DNA of 13,954 nucleotides from an uncultured Cocleimonas sp. GTDB lineage: Bacteria; Pseudomonadota; Gammaproteobacteria; Thiotrichales; Thiotrichaceae. The notes below the pieces were generated by a model. That model was not told the DNA's origin and did no database searches. It saw only the letters and a program-made list of their open reading frames with translations. The DNA is taken from assembly GCA_938041705.1 (NCBI GenBank), contig CALISP010000162.1, positions 1 to 13,954 on the forward strand. Reading direction: 5' to 3'. Shown here one piece after another: positions 1 to 6,678 of the stretch (position 1 is the stretch's first letter; the number at the start of each line of letters is the position of its first letter). Made by a program: the position numbers and the translations under genes.

Positions 1-1
1 A

Positions 2-589
2 TTCTACTTGCCGTTAGAACGTTTAAGCATTGATGATTTAAGACAAATTTTATACCAGCACTTGCCCAAAGCTTCGAACTGGCAAATTGTACGTGAAGCC
101 ATCGAAGGTTTGTATTTTGATGAAGTGGAAGGCTTTCTCAAAGGCTTTATCGATTTAATCTTCGAATATGATGGAAAATATTATCTAGCAGATTACAAAT
201 CCAATTCGCTTAATAGTTATGATGAAACTGAATTGTTCGATGCCATGGCGCATTCGCATTATTATTTGCAATACCTTTTTTACAGTGTTGCTTTGCATCG
301 TTACTTAAAACAACGCATCACTGATTACGGTTGGGAAACGCATATCGGTGGCGCTTATTACTTGTTTATTAGGGGCATGGTTGCGGATAACTCAAACTCA
401 TCTGCTAATAGTGGTCAAAAGTGGGAGGGTGTTCAGCCGAGCGATAGCGAGACAACGTTGGAGCGGAGTGACGACGACCCGAAGGGCGAGATGCAATCGA
501 GTAATCATGGTGTGTTTTTTGATAAGCCTAGCATCGAATTGATTGAAGCCTTAGATAACCTATTCCTAAAACTAGAGGTAGCTTGCTAA
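2..589 (+). CDS. recB: RecB, C-terminal nuclease domain (5' partial)
   Basis: This is the C-terminal part of the RecB subunit of exonuclease V (RecBCD), which carries the single nuclease active site of the complex. The frame is open from the window edge, so the TTG at nt 8 is not a real start. The nuclease core is clear: GFLKGFIDLIF followed by YYLADYKSN. The metal-binding Asp codons are at nt 152-154 and 191-193 and the catalytic Lys at nt 197-199, matching E. coli D1067, D1080 and K1082. The helix LQYLFYSVALHRYL and the strand GGAYYLFIRGM follow as in E. coli. After that come about 40 residues of polar linker (nt ~390-510) where E. coli has fewer than ten. This linker contains a copy of the dispersed G-rich repeat and a GC-rich segment. 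The normal ending then resumes (HGVFFDKPS, IEALDNLFLKL). The stop overlaps the recD start by one base (TAATG), so the two genes are translationally coupled. Identification is firm. Confidence 0.95.
   Translation, partial: FYLPLERLSIDDLRQILYQHLPKASNWQIVREAIEGLYFDEVEGFLKGFIDLIFEYDGKYYLADYKSNSLNSYDETELFDAMAHSHYYLQYLFYSVALHRYLKQRITDYGWETHIGGAYYLFIRGMVADNSNSSANSGQKWEGVQPSDSETTLERSDDDPKGEMQSSNHGVFFDKPSIELIEALDNLFLKLEVAC
417..434 (+). repeat. G-rich dispersed repeat, copy 1 (inside recB)
   Basis: AAAAGTGGGAGGGTGTTC. It matches the family consensus AAAAGTAGGGGGGTGTC with A to G at the base that would otherwise create TAG in the recB frame, so it reads Lys-Trp-Glu-Gly-Val. It is preceded by AATAGTGGT, as is copy 3. 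It is followed directly by a GC-rich segment (431-500) unlike the surrounding AT-rich sequence. Confidence 0.6.
431..505 (+). repeat. GC-rich inverted-repeat-like insertion in recB
   Basis: The stretch beginning CAGCCGAGCGATAGCGAG and continuing through GTTGGAGCGGAGTGACG is much richer in GC than the rest of recB. It encodes a charged segment (PSDSETTLERSDDDPKGE) with no counterpart in E. coli RecB. By eye it resembles the intergenic element at 10347-10386: both have TTC, then CCGA(A)GCGA-AGC/TAGCGAG, then GTTGGA-CG. The length stays in frame, so this looks like a repeat captured in a tolerant linker of the protein. Confidence 0.5.
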
Positions 590-2496
590 TGGCTGAGCAA
601 CTCTCAATGTTTTCAGGCGCACCTCCAGCGGAAGTGGATATTCCAGAATCAGATTCATTGCCACCGAATATTCCAGAAGAACCAGAATACGAAACCCTAG
701 ATTATCAACTCGCAGATTTAATGGTTGAACTGAACGACTTCAAACCCGCTGACGAGCAAGAGCTTAAAGCGTTAAACAAAACCCTAAGACATTGCACATT
801 AGAGATTAGCAAACGGACTCGCGAAGGGCAGATATCAAACGAAATAACACCTGAGCAACAACAGCTTATATTACAAACGACAGTGGTAGGTGAGCCAGGC
901 GAATATATGCCGCTGATTGTCGAGACTGACAATGAGACTGGTAATAATAAGGCTTATTTGTATTTAAACCGATACTGGCAATACCAACAGCATTTAGCAG
1001 ATCAAATTAATGCACGCATTGAATCCAAAGAAAGTTTAAGTGAAGAACAACAAGAATGGGCAAATAAGAGACTGGCTGATTATTTTAAATCGGATGAAAG
1101 CTTAGACACCAATGAAAGACTGGATGAAACAAACTGGCAAAAACGTGCTGCAGAACTCGCCTTACATAATAAATTCTTAATTGTTTCAGGTGGGCCGGGT
1201 ACAGGTAAAACGACTACGATTACAAGATTATTGGCGTTATTGATTGAACAAAAATTACAATTTTCTGATCAGAATGATCAAGAAGAAAGTGCCTATAAGT
1301 GGGGGGGTGTCTCTTTTAACATCCTATTAGCTGCCCCAACAGGTAAAGCCGCGATTCGTATGCTCGACTCTATCCGTGAGGTCAGTCAATCGCTACAAAC
1401 TGAATTATCGCTAGACGAAAGCATTTTGGCGCAGATGCCAAAGCAAGCCAGCACCATTCATAAACTCTTAGGCTTTAAACCGAATAGCGCGCAGTTTAAA
1501 CACAATTACGACAATCCATTACACGCCGATGTCGTGTTAATAGATGAAGCCTCAATGATCGATATCGCTATGATGTCAAAGCTAATCGATTCCGTGCCGA
1601 TACACGCTAAACTGATTTTAATAGGTGACAAAGATCAACTCGCTTCGGTCGAAACAGGTTCGGTATTTTCGGATATCTGTGAAGGTTTAAAAGATAGTGA
1701 GAATCTAGTTTTTTTAAAAAAGAACTGGCGTTTTTCTGCCGACAGCGACATTGGTCAATGTGCCATTGCTGCCAATCAAGGAGACAGTAACACGCTGTTA
1801 AAGGTTTTAAATGATGAAAGCCGAACGCAAGCCGAACTCATCCTACCCGCAAATATGCGCGATGCCGAACTCATCAAACCATGGCACAACTACTTTACTG
1901 TTTTAAATAATCCAGAATCAAGCTTGCAAGAAATATTCGACGCGTTTAATCAATATCGCGTTCTTTGTGCTTTACGCCGTGGCTTAAATGGCAGTCAGGC
2001 AATGACCAGTCGCATCGAAACCGCACTGGAAAAACAAGACTTAATAACTCGTCGTCGAGGTTATTCTCAACAAGGGACGAATCAACAATCTAATTGGTAT
2101 CACGGCAGACCAATTATGATCACCCAAAATAGTTACAGCCGAGGACTATTTAATGGTGATACAGGAATAACGCTAATTCGTGATGGTGAAGTCAAAGTGT
2201 ATTTTCCAGCAACTGATGGTGCTGATTTCATATCATTCTCACCAGTGAGGTTACCTGCACACGAAACCACATGGGCAATGACCATTCACAAAAGCCAAGG
2301 CTCAGAGTTTGATCAAATTGTACTTATCCTGCCACAAGAAGAAATGCCTTTGCTGACAAGGCAATTAGTTTATACGGGTATTACTCGTGCTAAACAGACT
2401 GTGAGTATTGTGGCTAGTGAAGATGTGTTGATGGCTGGGGTTAAGGCTGAGGTGGTTAAGGCTACAAGAATAGAGCAGCAGTTAAATAGTGGTTAA
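589..2496 (+). CDS. recD: RecD, 5'-3' helicase subunit of exonuclease V
   Basis: RecD is the fast 5'-3' SF1B helicase motor of RecBCD, which processes double-strand breaks. The ATG at 589 is preferred over the TTG at 583 because AGAGG (574-578) is correctly spaced and the ATG overlaps the recB stop. The product is 635 aa, close to E. coli RecD (608). Visible motifs are Walker A GGPGTGKTTT (from residue 201), APTGKAA, Walker B IDEAS (D319), GDKDQLASVE, TTWAMTIHKSQGSEF (around 562-576) and the C-terminal VYTGITRAK. Between Walker A and APTGKAA the loop is about 15 residues longer than in E. coli. It holds YKWGGVSF, which is encoded by a copy of the dispersed G-rich repeat (1295-1317). An intergenic repeat copy begins within the stop codon. 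A degraded second copy of the last ~230 bp lies at 4540-4768, beyond the next gene. The protein itself looks intact and functional. Confidence 0.97.
   Translation: MAEQLSMFSGAPPAEVDIPESDSLPPNIPEEPEYETLDYQLADLMVELNDFKPADEQELKALNKTLRHCTLEISKRTREGQISNEITPEQQQLILQTTVVGEPGEYMPLIVETDNETGNNKAYLYLNRYWQYQQHLADQINARIESKESLSEEQQEWANKRLADYFKSDESLDTNERLDETNWQKRAAELALHNKFLIVSGGPGTGKTTTITRLLALLIEQKLQFSDQNDQEESAYKWGGVSFNILLAAPTGKAAIRMLDSIREVSQSLQTELSLDESILAQMPKQASTIHKLLGFKPNSAQFKHNYDNPLHADVVLIDEASMIDIAMMSKLIDSVPIHAKLILIGDKDQLASVETGSVFSDICEGLKDSENLVFLKKNWRFSADSDIGQCAIAANQGDSNTLLKVLNDESRTQAELILPANMRDAELIKPWHNYFTVLNNPESSLQEIFDAFNQYRVLCALRRGLNGSQAMTSRIETALEKQDLITRRRGYSQQGTNQQSNWYHGRPIMITQNSYSRGLFNGDTGITLIRDGEVKVYFPATDGADFISFSPVRLPAHETTWAMTIHKSQGSEFDQIVLILPQEEMPLLTRQLVYTGITRAKQTVSIVASEDVLMAGVKAEVVKATRIEQQLNSG
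1295..1317 (+). repeat. G-rich dispersed repeat, copy 2 (inside recD)
   Basis: ATAAGTGGGGGGGTGTC followed by TCTTTT lies in frame in recD and encodes Tyr-Lys-Trp-Gly-Gly-Val-Ser-Phe. As in copy 1, the base that is A in most intergenic copies is G here, giving TGG instead of TAG. It lies in the loop between Walker A and the APTGKAA motif, which is longer than in E. coli RecD. Confidence 0.65.
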
Positions 2497-2517
2497 AAGG
2501 TGGGGGGGGGCTTTTTT
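2495..2517 (+). repeat. G-rich dispersed repeat, copy 3 (recD stop)
   Basis: AAAAGGTGGGGGGGGGC followed by TTTTTT begins inside the recD stop codon. The G-run is expanded to nine and the TGT is lost, so this is the most diverged intergenic copy. Its position after recD matches copy 4 after the decayed recD tail, so the two form the outer right ends of a pair of direct repeats. Confidence 0.6.
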
Positions 2518-2544
2518 ATTTAAATTTGTCCTGATTTTCAACTG

Positions 2545-2582
2545 TTTTAAAAATATCGGCTGAAATAATAACAACCGATATT
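2545..2582 (-). terminator. Probable terminator of the minus-strand surface-protein gene
   Basis: AATATCGG (2552-2559) pairs with CCGATATT (2575-2582) across a 15-nt AT-rich loop. Read on the minus strand, the stem runs into TTTTT. It lies 26 nt past the stop of the gene at 2608-4374. The stem is short and the loop is long, so confidence is moderate. Confidence 0.4.
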
Positions 2583-2607
2583 CTATATCATACAAATTAC
2601 TCAGCCA

Positions 2608-4374
2608 TTATCTAAAAGTCGCGTTGTACTTTCTTCTGGTAAACAACAATGAAACGACTAGTAGCATAAACCAATGATTGAAGGATCCACCACCTGAGCT
2701 TGTGTTTGTATCATTCGTATCATTTTCAATAGAATATGATACCTCAGGTTGATGACTTAAAGGTGATCTAGATAAACCTTCCTGACTATTGGCTATATTC
2801 ATTTCAGAAGCTGATGCTCCAGTACCAACATTATATTGGAAATAGTGATTAGTAGTTACTGGATAATTTATAGATGAAAAATTATTTCCTAATGGATAAT
2901 TGCCAACAAAGTAAATATTTAGACTGCTGGTTTCGAAGTTGATCAAATTCCTTGGTACTGAAATTTCAGCATTCTTATTAATAAATGAAGCATCCAGTGA
3001 AGAGAGTTCTTGCCATACCCAATCAAGTCCATTTCCATTGTAAATGTATAGATAGTTTCCTTCGATCATATATTCCGCAGCAATTCCATCATTCAATAAA
3101 TACCCCGTTGAATTATTCTGGTCTGTATCTAAGAAAGCTTGGAAAAGCCAAGGAACATAGGTTCCGCTATCTTCTCCTTGTGCAATTGGATTTCGATTTC
3201 TATAGGATATGTATAAATTGTCTTCACTATGAGCAAAGCTTGCATTTAACCAGTTAGCTCCCTTAGAGGGATTAGAGGTATTGACTAGCGATCTATCAGG
3301 AAATGGCGTAACAGTAGCCCATTCATTAAGATTTGCATCAACTATCATAGATTCGTCATCAACTAGATTTGAGTAAGAATCTGTAGAATTATCTTCAACT
3401 ACATTGAAAGTGATAGTGGCAACACGAGTTTCATCTATTGAATCTGAAGCTTTGTAAATTAAAGTATCTTGTCCAATAAATCCTTGGTTAGGTGCATAAA
3501 AAATCACATAGTACATCTCTCCAAATCTTTTAAAGTAAAAGCTCCCGTTTTGAGGCTTAGTAATAATCTCATAAGTTAAGTACTGATCATCAGCATCAGT
3601 TCCATGAAGATTAAATCCTCTCTCAGCTCTATTTTTAGGAATTATAAAAGTCTGGTCAATTAAAACGGGTGGGTTGTTTTCACCTATATCTGGTGAATCT
3701 GTTAAAGCATAAGAGAAATATCTAGTTGTTGCAGATTCATCAAAAGCTCCGTTAGGGTATAAGTCGGTCGTTTGACCGCCGAATGATTCATTACTACCCT
3801 GAAATACAGCTTTTACTCTGTGAGGGTTTCCTATTGATATTCTAGAGATTTTGTATTCGACCTTATTTCCATAATAATTTGAGGCAAGTGAACCTATTGT
3901 TGACCAGTTCCAGTTAGATCCATCACCTTCATATTTCATTAACATATTGCCTTCGACAATATAGTCAGCGCCAACTACATTACTAAGTTGAAAGCCAGTA
4001 TCAGCAGAATCATCAGTATCTAGGAATACCTGAAAACCCCAAGAAAAACCTAAACGAGACCCATTAATTCTTGTTGAACTTATGTTTGAGTAATTATTTT
4101 CATAATAAACGAATAAGTTAAACTCATCATCTGCCATAGTCGCAACCTTCCAATTGATTCTATTTGACTCCGATGGGGGAATATCATCATTATCATCTAA
4201 GGGGAAATAATTTAAATCCACCCAATCTTCTTTAGGGCTAGAAGTAGTCTCAATGTCACCAACGTTAACTGGATTAGAGATATCTTCAGCAAAAAGAGTG
4301 TTTATTGGTAGGTTCAACATTAATAAAAGTAAGAGATAAGATTTTAGGTTTTTAGAAATTAAGCCTGCTTTCAT
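2608..4374 (-). CDS. Secreted protein with duplicated beta-rich domains, cadherin-like middle and GlyGly-CTERM-type tail
   Basis: 588 aa. Residues 1-29 are a signal peptide (KSYLLLLLMLNLPINTLFA, cleavage likely after A29). Two related domains follow, about 51-222 and 345-515. Both contain FQ-x-FLDTD (114-121, 411-418), then (G)A-(D/E)Y-(I/M)-(V/I)EGN (135-143, 432-440), then an aromatic W-x-W strand, and both end in RYFSY/HYFQY. They resemble the accessory beta-sandwich modules often attached to secreted hydrolases, but no catalytic domain is present. Between them (about 234-326) lies a cadherin/tandem-95-like module (PPVLIDQTF, DADDQYLTYEI, GFIGQDTLIYKASD). The C-terminus has Gly561-563, a hydrophobic stretch (567-578) and Arg580-Arg581, the layout of rhombosortase-processed GlyGly-CTERM tails. 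The product is probably exported and released or held at the outer surface. The upstream Shine-Dalgarno is weak. The gene sits alone between recD and a decayed recD tail, opposite in direction to recD, so it is probably an acquired cassette. Substrate unknown. Confidence 0.85.
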   Translation of the reverse strand: MKAGLISKNLKSYLLLLLMLNLPINTLFAEDISNPVNVGDIETTSSPKEDWVDLNYFPLDDNDDIPPSESNRINWKVATMADDEFNLFVYYENNYSNISSTRINGSRLGFSWGFQVFLDTDDSADTGFQLSNVVGADYIVEGNMLMKYEGDGSNWNWSTIGSLASNYYGNKVEYKISRISIGNPHRVKAVFQGSNESFGGQTTDLYPNGAFDESATTRYFSYALTDSPDIGENNPPVLIDQTFIIPKNRAERGFNLHGTDADDQYLTYEIITKPQNGSFYFKRFGEMYYVIFYAPNQGFIGQDTLIYKASDSIDETRVATITFNVVEDNSTDSYSNLVDDESMIVDANLNEWATVTPFPDRSLVNTSNPSKGANWLNASFAHSEDNLYISYRNRNPIAQGEDSGTYVPWLFQAFLDTDQNNSTGYLLNDGIAAEYMIEGNYLYIYNGNGLDWVWQELSSLDASFINKNAEISVPRNLINFETSSLNIYFVGNYPLGNNFSSINYPVTTNHYFQYNVGTGASASEMNIANSQEGLSRSPLSHQPEVSYSIENDTNDTNTSSGGGSFNHWFMLLVVSLLFTRRKYNATFR

Positions 4375-4511
4375 AATTTTTATTTTAGTAATTAATAGGA
4401 GTAATAGATTAAAACATTGGATGCAATATTAATGGGCAAACTAATGATCAAAGGCATAATAATTCTATTAAAGGTAAAGTATTTCTGGAATCAATAAAAA
4501 CTATAAATATG

Positions 4512-4523
4512 GTAAAAGTAGGA
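4512..4523 (+). repeat. Possible half copy of the G-rich repeat
   Basis: GTAAAAGTAGG matches the first half of the repeat (identical to the start of copy 7) but lacks the G-run and TGTC. It lies about 17 bp before homology to recD begins. It may be a decayed family member at the cassette boundary, or chance in AT-rich DNA. Confidence 0.25.
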
Positions 4524-4539
4524 TTAAATACAGTATGGG

Positions 4540-4768
4540 GAAATCACATGAGCAATGACCATTCACAAAAGCCAAGGCTTTGAGTTTGATCAAGTAGTGC
4601 TTATTCTGTCGCAGAAGAAATGCCATTGCTGATACGACAGTTGGTACGGGTATAACTCGTGCTAAACAGACTGTGAGTATTGTGGCTAGTGAGGATGTGT
4701 TTGTTGCAGAGGTGAAGGTTGAGGTGGTTAAGGCGACTCGGATAGAGTATCAATTAAAAAGTGGCTAA
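4540..4768 (+). pseudogene. recD: Decayed duplicate of the recD 3' end
   Basis: This stretch matches recD 2263-2496 along its whole length at about 85% by eye. It covers TTWAMTIHKSQGSEF through the stop. The first Trp codon is TGA, one base is lost in the run after CAG, and about four bases are lost in the segment for LVYTG, so it cannot be translated. There is no upstream part of recD. Many differences from the intact gene are synonymous (AGG/CGA, AGA/CGG, CAA/CAG, TTA/TTG, GAA/GAG, GTT/GTG, GGT/GGC). That pattern suggests the two tails diverged while both were functional, before this one was cut off. It is therefore more likely a relic of an older or related recD than a recent tandem copy. 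It ends, like recD, in the G-rich dispersed repeat. Confidence 0.9.
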
Positions 4769-4787
4769 AAGTAGGGGGGTGTCTTTT
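4767..4787 (+). repeat. G-rich dispersed repeat, copy 4
   Basis: This is the full consensus AAAAGTAGGGGGGTGTC followed by TTTT, preceded by GGCT. It overlaps the stop codon position of the decayed recD tail and lies 43 bp past the stop of the minus-strand regulator gene. Read in the recD frame, AAG is followed by TAG. Confidence 0.75.
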
Positions 4788-4830
4788 AAATCAATATTGA
4801 TGGCTTTAAGGGAAGTGACCTCTTATTCTC

Positions 4831-6045
4831 TCAAGATAAAACGAAATGCTCCAGTTCCCCAAATAACTGACCCCATGCTGGCTCCTCAGGAAGAATCACA
4901 TGATTATTGGAATTCAATAAAACGAACTCACTATTTGGAATGTTTGCTGCTAGTTCTCGACCTTGGTCAAGCGGTTGTACACCATCATTAATTGCATGCA
5001 TTACCAATGTTTTCACTGTAACCTTTGCTAAAAGAGAAGATACATCAAAGCTATCGAAGGCTCGTCTCATAGCCACTGCATTCTTGGAATTTGTAGTTAA
5101 CCTTTGCAATTCTACTAGAGAGTCCGTCTGTTCTTTAGATGCATCGGGAATAAACATTGTGGTGAATGATTTAATAAATGGGCTACCGCTTACTCCCCAT
5201 CCGTGTTCGATTAATTTCAGAATGGCTTCACCCTGTTCAACATCTGCATTGTTAGAACGAACTAATCTTCCGGTTGCAAAACCGCCGAGACATATCAAAT
5301 GACTTATGCGACCTGGGTTTTGAATGGCGTAATTGAGTGCAATCGGTACACCTTGCGATGTTGAATAGAGCACAAAACGTTGATGTCCCGAATGTTCGAT
5401 AACAGTATCTAAGTCTTGCGTAAATCTATCTAAAGAGAAATCTGTAATTTCCCAGTCAGAAAGCCCACAGCCTCGCTGATCATAACGAATTACCTCAAAG
5501 CGTTTGCCTAGTTCATTAAGAAATGGACGCCAAATAGGACTGTGCCAATCATGTTCGAGATGGGTAAGCCAGTGTCCAACTCTTACAAAGGGTATGCCGT
5601 TTCCTGTCGTTGAATAAGCAATTCGTGTTCCATCGGCTGATTTACAGTAATGGATGTTTTGATGATCTCGGTAATTATTTTTATTTTCAGTTATATCTGA
5701 CGTGGACTCGTTAATACTTTGTTCTTCGTTGTTATGGGTGGTTTCAACCGTTGGTAAAAATTTAAACCCTTTGCGCGGAACAGTCTTGATAACACGTTGG
5801 TCTTTTCCATTATCACCCACCGCCTTTCTTGCGGCGCTAATTCTTGCGGCGATAGCTGAGTCAGAAACAACTCGACCCTTCCATATTGAATTTATGAGTT
5901 CTTGATGGTCAATCAATTTAGCTCTATTTTCAACCATATAGACCAATAAATCGAATACCTGGGGCTCGACCTTAACTTGATTATTATTCACTTTTAATTC
6001 CTGAGAACTAATATCTAATTCGTAATTGTTAAAGAAATATTTCAT
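4831..6045 (-). CDS. Winged-helix (OmpR/PhoB-type) DNA-binding domain fused to alpha/beta hydrolase
   Basis: 404 aa. Residues 1-98 form a Trans_reg_C winged helix like those of OmpR, PhoB and CadC (VKVEPQVFDLLVYMVEN, ELINSIWKGRVVSDSAIAARISAARKAVGD, IKTVPRKGFKF). A hydrophilic linker (about 101-130) follows. The rest is an alpha/beta hydrolase (HYCKSADGTRIAYSTTGNG, VIRYDQRGCGLSDW). The likely triad is Ser230 (STSQG), Asp354 (NDGVQP) and His382 (NNHVI). The nucleophile elbow has Ser where Gly is usual (S-x-S-x-G). There is no receiver domain and no membrane segment, so it is a cytoplasmic one-component regulator whose hydrolase half may sense or cleave a small ligand. It is divergent from the small ORF at 6209, and an 11-bp tandem repeat in the shared upstream region is its likely operator. 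The fold assignment is firm; the ligand is unknown. Confidence 0.9.
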   Translation of the reverse strand: MKYFFNNYELDISSQELKVNNNQVKVEPQVFDLLVYMVENRAKLIDHQELINSIWKGRVVSDSAIAARISAARKAVGDNGKDQRVIKTVPRKGFKFLPTVETTHNNEEQSINESTSDITENKNNYRDHQNIHYCKSADGTRIAYSTTGNGIPFVRVGHWLTHLEHDWHSPIWRPFLNELGKRFEVIRYDQRGCGLSDWEITDFSLDRFTQDLDTVIEHSGHQRFVLYSTSQGVPIALNYAIQNPGRISHLICLGGFATGRLVRSNNADVEQGEAILKLIEHGWGVSGSPFIKSFTTMFIPDASKEQTDSLVELQRLTTNSKNAVAMRRAFDSFDVSSLLAKVTVKTLVMHAINDGVQPLDQGRELAANIPNSEFVLLNSNNHVILPEEPAWGQLFGELEHFVLS

Positions 6046-6119
6046 TCGATTTTATGCCGATGATCTATCCAAAATAAACCTGATGATGATATTCAAAAAA
6101 TAATCTAATAATAAAAACA

Positions 6120-6141
6120 CAAGGGTTTCACAAGGGTTTCA
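6120..6141. promoter_or_regulatory. 11-bp tandem direct repeat, probable winged-helix operator
   Basis: CAAGGGTTTCA occurs twice with no gap (6120-6130, 6131-6141). OmpR/PhoB-type winged helices bind head-to-tail on direct repeats with an 11-bp period (as in the Pho box). This pair lies between the divergent winged-helix gene (start 6045) and the small ORF (start 6209), which is the expected place for autoregulation or control of the small ORF. The binding partner is inferred. Confidence 0.55.
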
Positions 6142-6208
6142 TCAAGTAGCTAAGATCTAATCATAACATTATATGTTTACTGGAAATTATTCATCAGGAG
6201 AGAGGCAT

Positions 6209-6370
6209 ATGAGTACTTATATATCAGAAGACACTAAGCGTTATAAAGATGGCTCCATCGACTACAACTATTATTTATTAAAAGGACAAAGTGCGAGAAA
6301 TAAGGAAATAACTTTTATCCTAAAAAGGTTTTGGAACTCACTTAAGAGTGGATCTAACAAATCCAGTTAA
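6209..6370 (+). CDS. Small basic protein of unknown function (53 aa)
   Basis: The start is ATG 6209, because CAGGAG with a following GAGAGG (6195-6205) is spaced correctly for it. An earlier in-frame ATG at 6173 has no such site. The product is 53 residues and lysine/arginine-rich. A tyrosine-rich first half (DGSIDYNYYLLKG) is followed by an amphipathic helix (ARNKEITFILKRFWNSLKS). No signal peptide or transmembrane span is seen. Its overall form (short N-terminal strand, ID-Y, then R-rich helix) recalls other small uncharacterised proteobacterial proteins, but I cannot name a family. It is divergent from the winged-helix/hydrolase regulator and shares an 11-bp tandem repeat with it, so it is a likely regulatory target. 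Strong ribosome binding site, but no homology support from the sequence alone. Confidence 0.6.
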   Translation: MSTYISEDTKRYKDGSIDYNYYLLKGQSARNKEITFILKRFWNSLKSGSNKSS

Positions 6371-6510
6371 TACATTCTGAACAATTTTTGTATATCAATT
6401 AGGTGTTCTTGCATTACCACTAAAAGCAATTGATATGAAAAATACACAAGTTCCTTATTTAAGAATAATACTGCTTCTAGCCTTAGAAACGTAGATCATA
6501 TAAGGAGCAA

Positions 6511-6575
6511 CATCCGACATCTGTGTGATAACGAAAGTGCTCATGTCGGATGGCGTTACGCTTATCCGATCTATG
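6511..6575. repeat. REP/BIME-like inverted repeat element
   Basis: CATCCGACAT (6511-6520) and ATGTCGGATG (6543-6552) are perfect 10-bp inverted repeats. The right arm is also the left arm of a second hairpin, TCGGATGGCG-TTA-CGC with TATCCGA (6546-6569). The second hairpin has the look of widespread REP sequences (TCGGAT-GGCG...CGC-TTATCCGA) that depend on REP-associated tyrosine transposases. No such transposase gene lies in the window. It could also act as a transcription or mRNA-stability element. Confidence 0.6.
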
Positions 6576-6618
6576 GTATTTCATTCCTTGGTCTTTATTC
6601 TGTTACTAGGAAACAGCT

Positions 6619-6636
6619 AAAAGTAGGGGGATGTCT
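6619..6636 (+). repeat. G-rich dispersed repeat, copy 5
   Basis: AAAAGTAGGGGGATGTCT, one base off the consensus in the G-run, preceded by AGCT as in copy 8. It lies 43 bp upstream of the alkX-like gene. Confidence 0.65.
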
Positions 6637-6637
6637 G

Positions 6638-6643
6638 TATAAT
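6638..6643 (+). promoter_or_regulatory. Possible -10 box for the alkX-like gene
   Basis: A perfect TATAAT, preceded directly by TG, lies 35 bp upstream of the start codon. The G-rich repeat occupies the place where a spacer and -35 would be, and no good -35 is seen, so support is limited. Confidence 0.35.
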
Positions 6644-6678
6644 GGCATCTTGAATTCATTGTTAGAACTAGATCATAA

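Larger units (their letters stand above)
6371..6678. other. 308-bp intergenic region
   Basis: No convincing gene. It holds a REP-like double hairpin (6511-6569), copy 5 of the G-rich repeat and a possible -10 box for the alkX-like gene. The first ~130 bp show nothing recognisable. Confidence 0.7.

Noticed and set aside
348..542. 64-aa plus-strand open frame inside recB
   Set aside because: Arises from the GC-rich repeat read in another frame; recB continues through it to its normal C-terminus.
2985..3257. 90-aa plus-strand open frame
   Set aside because: Antisense to the second domain of the secreted protein, with no supporting features.
2497..4539. The cassette as an insertion sequence or integron cassette
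   Set aside because: No transposase, integrase, terminal inverted repeats or attC-like structure was found; only the recD-tail direct repeats mark it.
4540..4768. Programmed frameshifting or readthrough in the second recD tail
   Set aside because: It has a TGA plus two separate deletions and no upstream recD body, so it is a relic.
4907..5302. 131-aa plus-strand open frame
   Set aside because: Antisense to the well-supported hydrolase domain; no ribosome binding site and no domain.
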